Source of the DNA: CAXQZU01 sp964228555
GTDB lineage: Bacteria; Planctomycetota; PLA2; JAEUHO01
Direction of reading: 5' to 3'
Assembly (NCBI GenBank): GCA_964228555.1
Contig: CAXQZU010000003.1
Location: 1 to 59,229 of the forward strand
DNA length: 59,229 nucleotides
Part shown: one piece after another, positions 49,209 through 57,673 of the stretch
Layout: each line of letters opens with the position of its first letter
Position numbering within the stretch: the stretch's first letter is position 1
Notes under the pieces: model-generated
What the model was told of the DNA's origin: nothing
What the model saw: only the letters and a program-made list of their open reading frames with translations
The model's database searches: none
Program-made: the position numbers and the translations under genes

Positions 49209-49993
49209 GCACGCGCGCGCCCGGCCGGCAGGCCCTCGTGCGGCTGGGCCTGCTGCTGGTGCTGGCCGGCCTGTGGTTGCTGCCCTGGGCCGAGGTTCAG
49301 GACCGTGCCACGGGCGTGGTGCGCACGCAGGTGGGCGCCGAGCGCACGGGACTGCCGGCACTGGCCGCGCTGGTGCTGCTGTGGTCGTGGGCGCTGGCCG
49401 GGTGCGTCGCACGTTCGCGCCCGGCCCTGCGCGCGGGCGAGGCGCTGGCCTCGGGCGCGCTGGGGTGCGTCGTGACGGTGCTGCTGCTGCTGGGCCACCC
49501 GTGGCTGCCGGGTGCCGCTCGTGCCCAGGCCTTGCTGCCCGTGTTCGTGCCGCTGGCCGCGCTGGGCATGCTGGAGGGCCTGCTGCGCGTCGCGGAGGCG
49601 CGCGGCGCACGCACCGGGGCGGGCACGGTGGCCACGCTGCGCTGCGCGGCGGGCGTGTTCTGTGCGTCGGCCCTGCTGGCCAACGAGGCGCTGGCGCCGG
49701 CCCTGCTGGCCTGCCTGCTGGGCGTGGGCCCGCTGGCCTTCGTGGCGGGCCGGGACCCCGAGGCCGCGCGCCGCTCGCTGGATGGCCTCATCACGCTCGG
49801 GGGCCTGCTGGCGGGCTTCGCGCCGACGCTGCAGCGCGTGCTCGCCAGCGTGCCCGACCCGGTGGCCGGGCTGATGCCCAGTGCCGTGGGCTGGAGCGTG
49901 CTGTCGGCGCTGGTGGTCCTCACGGGGGCCACGGGCCTGTTCGCCCCGCGCGAGGGATCGGCAGCGCCCACCCCCGCGGCGCCGGCGTCGTGA
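49205..49993 (+). CDS. Polytopic membrane protein of unknown function
   Basis: 262 residues with seven or eight helices (LVRLGLLLVLAGLWLLPWAE, ALAALVLLWSWALAGCVARS, ALGCVVTVLLLLGHPWLPG, LLPVFVPLAALGMLEGLLRV and others). After the first helix comes a short loop VQDRATGVVRTQVGAERTG. No family recognised. Both ends overlap neighbours by GTGA, so it is translated together with the gene before it and the MATE gene after it. Confidence 0.7.
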   Translation: MSTRAPGRQALVRLGLLLVLAGLWLLPWAEVQDRATGVVRTQVGAERTGLPALAALVLLWSWALAGCVARSRPALRAGEALASGALGCVVTVLLLLGHPWLPGAARAQALLPVFVPLAALGMLEGLLRVAEARGARTGAGTVATLRCAAGVFCASALLANEALAPALLACLLGVGPLAFVAGRDPEAARRSLDGLITLGGLLAGFAPTLQRVLASVPDPVAGLMPSAVGWSVLSALVVLTGATGLFAPREGSAAPTPAAPAS

Positions 49994-51399
49994 GCGAGGC
50001 CCGCCCGGCCGAGGACCGCGCGACGCGCCGGGCCCGCACGCGCGAGATCCTGGCGCTGGCGCTGCCGGCGGCCGGGAGCGCGACGCTGCTGCTGCTCCAT
50101 CGCGTGGTGGACATGGCCTGGGTCAAGCCACTGGGCGTGGAGGCCACCGCCGCGCTCTCGATGGGCACGATCAGCGTGTGGCTGTTCGCCGGGCTGGCCG
50201 CCCTCGTGGGCACGGGCCTGACCGCGATGGTGGCCCGCTACGTGGGGGCCGGCCGCATGGCTGGCGCGGCCTACGTGGGCATGCAGGGCCTGCGCTGGGG
50301 GCCGGTGCTGGGCCTGCTGGCGGGCGTGCTGGGCTTCGTGCTGGCGCCCCTGCTGTACGACGCGGCGGGAGCCAGCCCGCAGGCCTACGCCTACGGCGTG
50401 GCCTACACGCGCATCTACTGGTTCGGCGGCGTCGCCATCCTGCTGCAGCTGGCCTGCGACGCGGTGTTCCGGGCGCACGGCAACACGCGCACGCCCTTCG
50501 TGCTGGGCGTGCTGGGGCTGCTGCTCAACGTGGTGCTGGCGCCGCTGTTCATCCACGGGTGGGGGCCCGTGCCTGCGATGGGCGTGGGCGGCGCGGCCCT
50601 GGCGCACGTGCTCTCGTATGCGGTGGGCGGCGGCATCTCGGCGTGGCTGCTGGTGCGCCGCGGCTGGGTGTCGCGCGTGCGCCCGCCCGACGAGCACCTG
50701 CGCCTCGCCTCCGACACGCGGCTGGGCGAGCCGGGCCGGCTGGGCCTCGACCGCGCGGTGTTCGTGCGCATGGCGCGCGTGGGCCTGCCGCTGTTCGTGA
50801 GCAACGCCCTGTTCAACTCCATCTACCTCGTGCTGCATGCGCTGGCGGCCCGCGCCGGGGGCAGCGCGGCGCAGGCCGGGCTGGGCATCGGCCATGCCGG
50901 CGAGGGGCTGGCCTTCGTGCTGGGCATCGGCTGGTCCACGGCCGCCGCCACCCTCGTGGGCCGCTCGCTGGGGGCCGGGCGGCCCGAGGAGGCCGAGCGC
51001 TGTGCCTGGGCGGCGGCCTGGCAGTGCGCCGCCCTCTGCACGCTCTGGGGCGTCGTGCTGTGGGTGGGCGACGCCGCCATCGCGGGCCTGTGGGCCGACG
51101 ACGCCGCCGCGGCCGCGCACGGCGCTTCCTACCTGCGCATCGTGGCCCTGTGCCTGGGAGCGCAGGCGCTGGAGATCGTGCTGGACGGCGCCTTCGGCGG
51201 CGCGGGCATGACCGTCCCGCCGCTGGTGATCAGCGGCACGCTCTCCCTGCTGCGCATCCCGCTGGCCGCCGTCCCCGTGCTGCACTTCGGCGCGGGTCCC
51301 GAGGCCATCTGGATCGTGATCTCGGGCACGGCCGCCGTGCGTGGCCTGCTGTGTGCGTGGTGGTTCTCGCGCGGCACGTGGAAGAGCCGCACCGTGTAG
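49990..51399 (+). CDS. MATE-family efflux transporter
   Basis: 469 residues, about 12 helices, usual MATE length. EILALALPAAGSATLLLLHR, VDMAWVKPLGVEATAAL, GTGLTAMVARYVGAGR (GxxxxVAQxxGA-type motif), FRAHGNTRTPFVLGVLGLLL and a second-half repeat STAAATLVGRSLGAGRPEEA are the two MATE lobes. Exports drugs or metabolites by Na+ or H+ antiport; MATE relatives of the MOP superfamily also move lipid-linked sugars, so with the sugar-nucleotide gene nearby a glycan role is possible but unproven. GTG start overlaps the previous stop. Confidence 0.88.
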   Translation: MSEARPAEDRATRRARTREILALALPAAGSATLLLLHRVVDMAWVKPLGVEATAALSMGTISVWLFAGLAALVGTGLTAMVARYVGAGRMAGAAYVGMQGLRWGPVLGLLAGVLGFVLAPLLYDAAGASPQAYAYGVAYTRIYWFGGVAILLQLACDAVFRAHGNTRTPFVLGVLGLLLNVVLAPLFIHGWGPVPAMGVGGAALAHVLSYAVGGGISAWLLVRRGWVSRVRPPDEHLRLASDTRLGEPGRLGLDRAVFVRMARVGLPLFVSNALFNSIYLVLHALAARAGGSAAQAGLGIGHAGEGLAFVLGIGWSTAAATLVGRSLGAGRPEEAERCAWAAAWQCAALCTLWGVVLWVGDAAIAGLWADDAAAAAHGASYLRIVALCLGAQALEIVLDGAFGGAGMTVPPLVISGTLSLLRIPLAAVPVLHFGAGPEAIWIVISGTAAVRGLLCAWWFSRGTWKSRTV

Positions 51400-51419
51400 G
51401 AGCCCGTGCGCGGGGCTGG

Positions 51420-51425
51420 TAGCGT
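51420..51425 (+). promoter_or_regulatory. -10 box of CPBP protease gene
   Basis: TAGCGT, 6 nt (GCGCCC) before ATG 51432; leaderless start predicted. Confidence 0.5.
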
Positions 51426-51431
51426 GCGCCC

Positions 51432-52364
51432 ATGCCCGCCGACCAGCCCGTCCCGCCGGCTGCGCCTGCGCCGGGGGCCCCGCGCATCTCGCCGTGGTGG
51501 TGGGTGCTGGGCGTGGCCTTGCTGCCGCTGGCGGTGGTGCTGGCGCCCAGCGTGTACGGCCTGCTGGTGGGCCTCGGCTGGATCGAGGCCGATGCGCTGG
51601 CCTTCGCCAAGGTGCTGCGCCGCTGCCTGCTGGTGCCGGTGGCGGTGATGGTGCTGGGCGGGCTGCGACCGTGGCGCGACGTGGGCCTGCAGGGCATGGG
51701 CTTGCAGGGGCGGCGCATCGACGCCGGGCTGCGCGCCTTCCTGCTGTGCGTGCTGTCGGTGGTGGTGCTGCTGGCCGTGCAGGTGCAGCTGGGCTGGCTG
51801 CAGCTGGAGGTCAACGAGCCGCCCGGCAAGGTGGCCTGGCGCATCGTCAAGACGCTGGGCACCGGCGTGGTCGTGGGCTTGCTGGAAGAGTGGCTGTTCC
51901 GGGGCTGGCTGCCGCGCAGGCTGGCCCGCCGCATGCGCCCGGCGCTGGCCACGGGCGTGGCGTTGGTGGCGTTCGCGGCGCTGCACGCCTTCCGTCCCTC
52001 GCACCTGCGGGACGCCGTGGAGCCCACCGTGGCGGGCGCATGGGAGGCCCTGGGCCTGTGGCTGGGCACGCTCGCAGACCTGGGCACCTTCGGGCCCTCG
52101 TTCCTCGGCCTGCTGCTGTTCGGCGGCCTGCTGCAAGGGCTCTACCGCCGCACCGGCACGCTGTGGGCGCCCGTGGGCGTGCACGCCGCTGCCGCGTGGC
52201 TGGTGTTCGCCTACGGGGGCGTCACCGAGCGGCAGGCCACGCCCGCATGGGCCGGCTCCAAGGCGCTTTACGACGGTCCGCTGGGCTGGGCCTTGCTGGC
52301 GCTCGCCCTGCTGCTGGTGTGGGCCTGGCCGCGTCGCAGGCCCGAGGCGGCTCAGCGCGCGTAG
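51432..52364 (+). CDS. CPBP/CAAX-like intramembrane metalloprotease
   Basis: 310 residues with about eight membrane helices. VVGLLEEWLFRGWLPRRLAR carries the EExxxR motif; FAALHAFRPSHLRD and LWAPVGVHAAAAWLVFAYGG supply the later conserved histidines (motifs 2 and 3) of the ABI/CPBP (type II CAAX endopeptidase) family. Members act as intramembrane proteases or bacteriocin-immunity proteins. The substrate is unknown. It overlaps the convergent gene by 13 nt. Confidence 0.85.
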   Translation: MPADQPVPPAAPAPGAPRISPWWWVLGVALLPLAVVLAPSVYGLLVGLGWIEADALAFAKVLRRCLLVPVAVMVLGGLRPWRDVGLQGMGLQGRRIDAGLRAFLLCVLSVVVLLAVQVQLGWLQLEVNEPPGKVAWRIVKTLGTGVVVGLLEEWLFRGWLPRRLARRMRPALATGVALVAFAALHAFRPSHLRDAVEPTVAGAWEALGLWLGTLADLGTFGPSFLGLLLFGGLLQGLYRRTGTLWAPVGVHAAAAWLVFAYGGVTERQATPAWAGSKALYDGPLGWALLALALLLVWAWPRRRPEAAQRA

Positions 52365-53119
52365 CCCGCCCAGGTGGCGGCCTCGCCCAGCTGCGCGTGA
52401 ACCCAGCGCAGCAGGGCCAGCGCATCGGCATCCCGCGCGTCGGCCTTGAGCGCTTCCTGGGCGCGGGCCTCGGCGGCCAGCCACCAGCCCAGCCTTGCGC
52501 ACGCGTGCGCGCCGGCCAGCGCCTGGAGTCGCGCGGGCACGTGCGTCCTGACAGCCTCCAGCACGGACTGCAGCCGCGCGCGCGCCTCGGGCCGCGCCAG
52601 CTCGAAGCGCGCGCTGGTGGACTGTCCGCCCGCGGCCAGCACCAGCTCGTACGCTCCGGGCTGCTCCAGCGGCAGCTCGCGCGGCCAGTCCAGCATGCCG
52701 CCCACGGCGCCGCGCCGCCAGCGCACCTCGCCCTCGGCGCTGCGCAGCTCGAGCAGCACGGTCTCGGTGGGGGGCACGCCACCCCAGCGGATGCGTGGCC
52801 GCGCATCGCCCACCACCCCGCGCGGTGCCACGAGGGAGAGCGTCTCGCGCGAGGGGGGCTGTGCGCTCGCGAGCTCGGCAGGGGACAGCGGCTCGAGGCC
52901 CGCCAGCGCAGCGCCACCCTGCCGGGCGAGCACGGGCCACGCCTCGGCCAGCGTGGCCGCCTCGTGCGGGCTGCCGCAGCGCACGAGGGCACCCACGCCG
53001 CCCACGCCCAGCAGCAGCGCCATCAGCCCCGCGGGCAGCAGGCGGCGCCGCAGCGACACCTCGGTGGGTGCGGTCGCGCGCTCGGGAACGGGGTCAGGCG
53101 GTGCGGCCGCAGGGTCCAT
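52352..53119 (-). CDS. Membrane-anchored protein of unknown function
   Basis: 255 residues. One helix near residues 28-48 (LLPAGLMALLLGVGGVGALV) makes it type II. Residues 90-175 look like a beta-sandwich (PRIRWGGVPPTETVLLELRS, PGAYELVLAAGGQSTSARFE), similar to Ig-like 'what-is-retrieved' domains beside FecR-like proteins. The C-terminus is helical and TPR-like (EARAQEALKADARDADALAL). No catalytic motif. A TAGCCT box ends 9 nt before the ATG. Confidence 0.65.
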   Translation of the reverse strand: MDPAAAPPDPVPERATAPTEVSLRRRLLPAGLMALLLGVGGVGALVRCGSPHEAATLAEAWPVLARQGGAALAGLEPLSPAELASAQPPSRETLSLVAPRGVVGDARPRIRWGGVPPTETVLLELRSAEGEVRWRRGAVGGMLDWPRELPLEQPGAYELVLAAGGQSTSARFELARPEARARLQSVLEAVRTHVPARLQALAGAHACARLGWWLAAEARAQEALKADARDADALALLRWVHAQLGEAATWAGYAR

Positions 53120-53128
53120 GGGCGCGCA

Positions 53129-53134
53129 AGGCTA
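53129..53134 (-). promoter_or_regulatory. -10 box of gene at 53119
   Basis: Minus-strand TAGCCT, 9 nt before ATG 53119. Confidence 0.4.
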
Positions 53135-53191
53135 CCGGCACGCCGCGTAGGCGGCAGGCCCTGCCGACAGGCCCCGCGGGAGCGTGCCTCC

Positions 53192-55138
53192 CTAGCCCTT
53201 GGCCTTCGTCTCGATGTAGGCGATCCACGCATCGAGGTCGGGGTGCGTGCCACCCTTGCTCTCGAAGAGCTGCAGGTGGTCGAGCGCCTTGGCCCAGTCC
53301 TCCAGCGCGTCGGCGTAGAGCGTGGCCGCCACGAGGTGCGGGTACGGCTTCGACCCTTCCAGCTGGATCGCTTCCTCGACCATCGCCACGGCATCCGCCG
53401 AGCGCTTGAGCCCGTACAGCGCCAGGGCACGGCCCAGGCGGGCCGCACCGCTCTTGGGGAGCAGTTCCATCGCCTTCCCGTAGGCCTCGTCGGCTGCCTT
53501 CCAGTCCTTCATGCGCTCGAGCACGCGGCCGAGGCCGATGTGGGTGATGCCGCAGCCGGGCATCAGGGCCGTGGCCCGGCCATAGGCCGCCTTGGCCGGC
53601 TCCAGCGTGCCGCGCGCCTCGAGCACCAGGCCGTGGCAGGCGTGCGCCATGCCGTCGCCCGGGGCCGCCTTGATGGCCAGCCCGATGGACTTCTCGCTGT
53701 GCTGCACGCGGCCCGAGGCCAGGTGCAGGAGGCCCTGCGCCAGCAACGAGGTCACGTGGCGCGCCTCGATGCCCAGCGCGCGGTCCAGTCCCTGCATGGC
53801 CTGGTCGGCGCGCTGCAGCTTGAGAAGCCACAGGCTGATCACGTCCAGCATGGACACCTGGTCGTGGACCTCCGGCAGCAAGGCCTGCAAGGCGGCCAGC
53901 GCCTCGGCATCCTCGCCGCGCGTGGCGCGCACCACGGCCACCACGAGCTTGAGCACTTGCGAGGCGGGAACCTGCTGGCTGCCTGCCTCGGCGAAGGCCC
54001 ACGCCTCCTCGAGGGTGCGTGCCCGTGCGCTGAGCAGGGCGCGGTGGGCATGGGCGCCCTCGAAGGTGGGCACGAGGCGCAGCGCCAGTTCATAGGCCGC
54101 CAGCGCAGGCTCGTCCTGCCCGCGGGCCTCCTCCAGCCAGCCCACGTGACACCAGTCGGCCGGACGGTTGCGCGACTCGGCCAGCACGCGCGCGGCCGCC
54201 ACGGCGTCGTCGGCGCGGCCCAGCGCAGCCAGCAGCTCGACCTGCACCTCGAGGGCCTGGGTGTGCTTGGGGTCCTTGGCCAGCAGCTGCTGCACCATGC
54301 CCAGCCCCTCCACGCCGCCCAGCAGGCGCGCGTGGAGCAGCGTGGCCACGAGGCTCTCCGGCTGCGCGGCGAAGCGCTCGGCAGCCTTCTTCTTGAGGGC
54401 GTTGGCCTGCGCGCCTTGCCGCGCCAGGTCCTGCCAGCGCATCTGCAGCGGCAGGTCGTCGGGTGCGGCTGCCGCCGCACCCTCCAGCTCGCCCGGCAGC
54501 ACCGGGGCCTGCGTGTCCTGCGCGCCTGCCGAGGCGTGCATCAGGCGCCCGAGGTCGTCCCGCACCACCTGCTCGCGCAACTCGCTCACCGCGCGGGACA
54601 GCAGTGCGTCCAGACGGCTGGCCAGCAGGCCGGGGACATCCTGCAGGTCCTTCAGGCGCTCGGCCTCCACGGCAGCCGCACGCGCAGCCATCATCGCCTT
54701 GGGCGTGAGCTTGTTGCTCTTCGACGAGGACGTCGTGTCTGCCTTGGCGTTGGGCTTGGTGCCCGTGGGAGCCGTGGGGCTCTTGGGAGCGTTCGTGGTG
54801 GCCGGCGTCGTGGCCTTGCCACTGCCCAACCCGCCACTGCTGCCCGTGCTGTTGCCGCCCGACGACCCGCCGCTCGAACCGCTGGAGGAACCGCCGCCAC
54901 TCGTGCCGCCGCCCGAGGAGCCACCGCCGCTCGAGCCACCGCCTCCCGGCCGGCCGCCGCCACCCCCCGAGGAGCCGCCGCCGCCCGGCCGGCCGCCGCC
55001 ACCGCCACCCGGGCGGCCGCCGCCGCCACCGCCGCGTGCCTCGGCCTTCGAGCCCGATGCCTCGAACGTGGGGAGGTGGCCGACCGTGTAGAAGGCCGTC
55101 GCGAGAAGTGCCACCAAGGTGCCTGTCTTGAGGTGCAT
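53192..55138 (-). CDS. Secreted TPR protein with Gly-rich N-terminal segment
   Basis: 648 residues. Signal peptide (TLVALLATAFYTVGHLPTFEA), then about 65 residues of low complexity built on RPGGGGG and SSGGG units, then a Ser/Thr/Lys-rich stretch. Residues 160-648 are helical tetratricopeptide-like repeats, for example EPALAAYELALRLVPTFEGA, HVTSLLAQGLLHLASGRVQH, LEPAKAAYGRATALMPGCG and WKAADEAYGKAMELLPKSG. TPR arrays mediate protein contacts; here presumably in the periplasm. The intergenic region upstream is comparatively A/T-rich, with TAGGAA about 12 nt before the start as a weak -10. Confidence 0.8.
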   Translation of the reverse strand: MHLKTGTLVALLATAFYTVGHLPTFEASGSKAEARGGGGGGRPGGGGGGRPGGGGSSGGGGGRPGGGGSSGGGSSGGGTSGGGSSSGSSGGSSGGNSTGSSGGLGSGKATTPATTNAPKSPTAPTGTKPNAKADTTSSSKSNKLTPKAMMAARAAAVEAERLKDLQDVPGLLASRLDALLSRAVSELREQVVRDDLGRLMHASAGAQDTQAPVLPGELEGAAAAAPDDLPLQMRWQDLARQGAQANALKKKAAERFAAQPESLVATLLHARLLGGVEGLGMVQQLLAKDPKHTQALEVQVELLAALGRADDAVAAARVLAESRNRPADWCHVGWLEEARGQDEPALAAYELALRLVPTFEGAHAHRALLSARARTLEEAWAFAEAGSQQVPASQVLKLVVAVVRATRGEDAEALAALQALLPEVHDQVSMLDVISLWLLKLQRADQAMQGLDRALGIEARHVTSLLAQGLLHLASGRVQHSEKSIGLAIKAAPGDGMAHACHGLVLEARGTLEPAKAAYGRATALMPGCGITHIGLGRVLERMKDWKAADEAYGKAMELLPKSGAARLGRALALYGLKRSADAVAMVEEAIQLEGSKPYPHLVAATLYADALEDWAKALDHLQLFESKGGTHPDLDAWIAYIETKAKG

Positions 55139-55396
55139 CGGGAGTGTTTCCTAGAGGTTCCAATCGATCTACGAGCGAACCTCGTGCCACGCCTGGAGGG
55201 CCGGGACGCCCTGCCCCCGGGGTGTCCTGGCTCGGCAGGCGGCCTCGTGGGCGAGGCCCGGCTGCAGGAACCGACGAGATTGTCGAACCTCCGGCAAGAA
55301 ACGGCGTGCCGGGGGCGTGCCCCGTCACGGCGGCGACACGTACAGGCACCAGCAGAGGACGGGGCGCAAGGCCCAAGCGCGGCGACGCCTCATCGG

Positions 55397-55402
55397 TAGA
55401 GT
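55397..55402 (+). promoter_or_regulatory. -10 box of gene at 55409
   Basis: TAGAGT, exactly 6 nt before the GTG start. The 55139-55396 gap to the divergent TPR gene holds nothing else I can name. Confidence 0.5.
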
Positions 55403-55408
55403 GCGGGC

Positions 55409-57586
55409 GTGCGTCGCCTGCTCCCCTTGCTGTTCGTCCTGCTGGCGATGGTAGCGGTGTTGCCACTCGCGTGGGACGCGTCGCTCGGCACCTGGACATG
55501 GAGCCGGCCTGACGCGCGGCAGGGCTCGCGCGAGGACGTGGCATCCCCCGCCGATGCGGTGCCCGAGCCGCTGGAGGCGTCGGAGGACCAAGGCGGCTTG
55601 CGCCTGCTCTCGGAGCCGCGTCGCCGCGATCCCGCACTGGAGGCCGCGCTGGACGCCCAGCAGGCCGCGGAGCGTTCCGCCGCGGAGGCCGCTGCGCGCG
55701 ACGCGCAGTCCGTGGCATGGGCTGGCGTGCTGCGTGACTCGGCGGGCATGCCGGTGCCGGGCGCGCGCCTGATCCTGGCGACGGCGCGCGAGACGATCCT
55801 GCTGCTCACGCAAGACGATGGCAGCTTCAGCGCGCAGGTGCTGCCCGGGCGCTACGACCTGCTCGTGCATGCACCCGGCCGGGGCGCGCTCTACTTCGAG
55901 GACTATCTCGTGGAGGGGCTGTCGCGGCAGGACCTTGCCCTCGCGCTGGCCCCGGCCGTCGCGTTGCGCGTGCTGCTGCAGCGCGACGGGCGCGGCGTGG
56001 AGGGCGCGCGCGCCACGCTGGCGCGCACGCGCGGCGACGGGCCGGTCGCGGCGGCCAGCACCGACCTGGACGGCCGCGTGACCTTCGCGGGGCTGGCGGC
56101 GGGCAGCTACGTGCTGCGCGTGGACGTGCCCCAAGGCCCCGAGCTGGTGCAGTCCTACGAGGTGAAGCAGGACATGGAGGTCGTGGCGCGCGTGCCCGAC
56201 GCGGTGGAGCTGCGCGGCACCGTCACCGACGCGGCCAGCAGGCAGCCCGTGGCCGGCGCCATGCTGCGCATCGCCACGGCAGGCAAGGACGCGCCCGGCT
56301 TCGTCACCTCGGCAGCCTCCCGAGAGGACGGCACCTTCGCGCTCTTCGTGCCCAAGGGGGCGGCGCGCGAGGTCGAGGTTCGCGCCGAGGGCTACGCGCC
56401 GTGGCCCGCGGCGCAGGACGTGGGCCGCGTGCTGGGCTCGCTCCAGGGCCTCGCCAGCGGCACGGCGCCGGTGGTGCTGGCGGTGCCGCTGGCCGCCGGC
56501 GGCGGCGTGGCCGGGCGCGTCGAGCGCGAGGGCACGCGCGAGCCGCTGGCGGGCATCGTGCTGCGCCTGCGCCCGGCGCGAGGTGCTGGGCTGGCGGAAG
56601 CCGTCACGGACGCCGACGGCGCCTACGCGGTGGCGCACCTCAACCCCGGCAGCTACACGGTGGAGGTGGCCTCGCCGGGCTGGTTCCCGCTGCAGCCGCT
56701 GGCGCTGGGCCTGCCGCACGGGCGTGCCGAGCCCCTGCGCTACGACATCCGCCTCGCCAGCGCGGGCGTGCTCACGGGCAGCGTGGTGATGGGCGAGGGC
56801 GCGCCCGTGAAGGGCGCGCGCGTGTGGCTCATGGGCGGCGGCGCCATCGTGCGCAGCGCGCGTGGCGCCGGGCGGCCGCTGGAGACCTTCACCAGCGCCG
56901 CGGGCACGTGGACGCTGGCCGACGTGCCGCCCACGCTGGCGGTGACGGTGCGCGCGCAGCTGGGCGCGCTGGAGGCCACGCCCGCCAACGTCCACATGCA
57001 GCGGCCGCCAGCCACTCCGCTGCGGCTGGTGCTGGCCGGCAGCGTCAACCTGCAGGGTCGCGTGATTGACCAGCGCGAGGGCACGCCCGTGGCGGGCGCG
57101 CGCGTGCAGGCCAGCCCGCAGGGCCCGCCCTGGGGCCGCGAGGGCCGCAACCTGGCCACCGACGCGCAGGGAGCGTTCCGCATGGAGGGCCTGATCCCCG
57201 GCGACTACGACGTGCAGGCCCGGCGCGGCGACTACCTCGTGATGCCGCCGCGCACGATCACGCTCTCGGCCGACGATCCCGAGGAGCGGCTCGAGCTGGC
57301 GCTGGACCCCGGGCTGGTGCTGGCCGGGATGCTGGTGGACGAGCGTGGTGTCCCGCTGTCCGGCCGCGTCAGCGCCGACGGCACGCCCGACGGCGCCAGC
57401 CAGCCGCTGAGCCGCGGCCAGGCCGTGGGCAGCGACGGCCGCTTCCGCCTCACCGGCTTCCAGCCCGGCACCTACCGCCTGCGCGCCAGCGCGCCGGGCA
57501 CCAAGGGCGTCACGCTCACCGGCCTGCGCGGCGGCGAGGAGCGCATGCGGCTGGTGCTGGTGAGCCACGCGCCGCGGCCCAACTAG
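55409..57586 (+). CDS. Signal-anchored protein with tandem carboxypeptidase-regulatory-like domains
   Basis: 725 residues. Signal anchor 1-22 (LLPLLFVLLAMVAVLPLAW), an Ala/Gln-rich helical stalk near 75-100, then six or seven beta-sandwich units of about 80-90 residues. Each opens with a clause like WAGVLRDSAGMPVPGARLIL, LRGTVTDAASRQPVAGAMLR, VAGRVEREGTREPLAGIVLR or LQGRVIDQREGTPVAGARVQ, and has a DG-F or DG-Y strand such as TDADGAYAVAHLNPGSYTVE. This is the CarboxypepD_reg pattern common in large planctomycete envelope proteins. No peptidase domain. The GTG start is set by the -10 box 6 nt upstream. A similar gene follows. Confidence 0.8.
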   Translation: MRRLLPLLFVLLAMVAVLPLAWDASLGTWTWSRPDARQGSREDVASPADAVPEPLEASEDQGGLRLLSEPRRRDPALEAALDAQQAAERSAAEAAARDAQSVAWAGVLRDSAGMPVPGARLILATARETILLLTQDDGSFSAQVLPGRYDLLVHAPGRGALYFEDYLVEGLSRQDLALALAPAVALRVLLQRDGRGVEGARATLARTRGDGPVAAASTDLDGRVTFAGLAAGSYVLRVDVPQGPELVQSYEVKQDMEVVARVPDAVELRGTVTDAASRQPVAGAMLRIATAGKDAPGFVTSAASREDGTFALFVPKGAAREVEVRAEGYAPWPAAQDVGRVLGSLQGLASGTAPVVLAVPLAAGGGVAGRVEREGTREPLAGIVLRLRPARGAGLAEAVTDADGAYAVAHLNPGSYTVEVASPGWFPLQPLALGLPHGRAEPLRYDIRLASAGVLTGSVVMGEGAPVKGARVWLMGGGAIVRSARGAGRPLETFTSAAGTWTLADVPPTLAVTVRAQLGALEATPANVHMQRPPATPLRLVLAGSVNLQGRVIDQREGTPVAGARVQASPQGPPWGREGRNLATDAQGAFRMEGLIPGDYDVQARRGDYLVMPPRTITLSADDPEERLELALDPGLVLAGMLVDERGVPLSGRVSADGTPDGASQPLSRGQAVGSDGRFRLTGFQPGTYRLRASAPGTKGVTLTGLRGGEERMRLVLVSHAPRPN

Positions 57587-57642
57587 CGCGAACTGGCGCG
57601 GCTGCCGTGCGGCGTCGCGTGGCCCGGGGCGGCGGTCGCCCG

Positions 57643-57648
57643 TAGGCT
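57643..57648 (+). promoter_or_regulatory. -10 box of gene at 57674
   Basis: TAGGCT, 25 nt before the ATG; leader of about 20 nt with GGAGG at 57664-57668. Confidence 0.4.
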
Positions 57649-57673
57649 GGAGGCATCGACGCCGGAGGCAGGC

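Noticed and set aside
53144..53164. CGGCAGG/CCTGCCG palindrome downstream of the TPR gene as a terminator
   Set aside because: The arms leave almost no loop and no T-tract follows.
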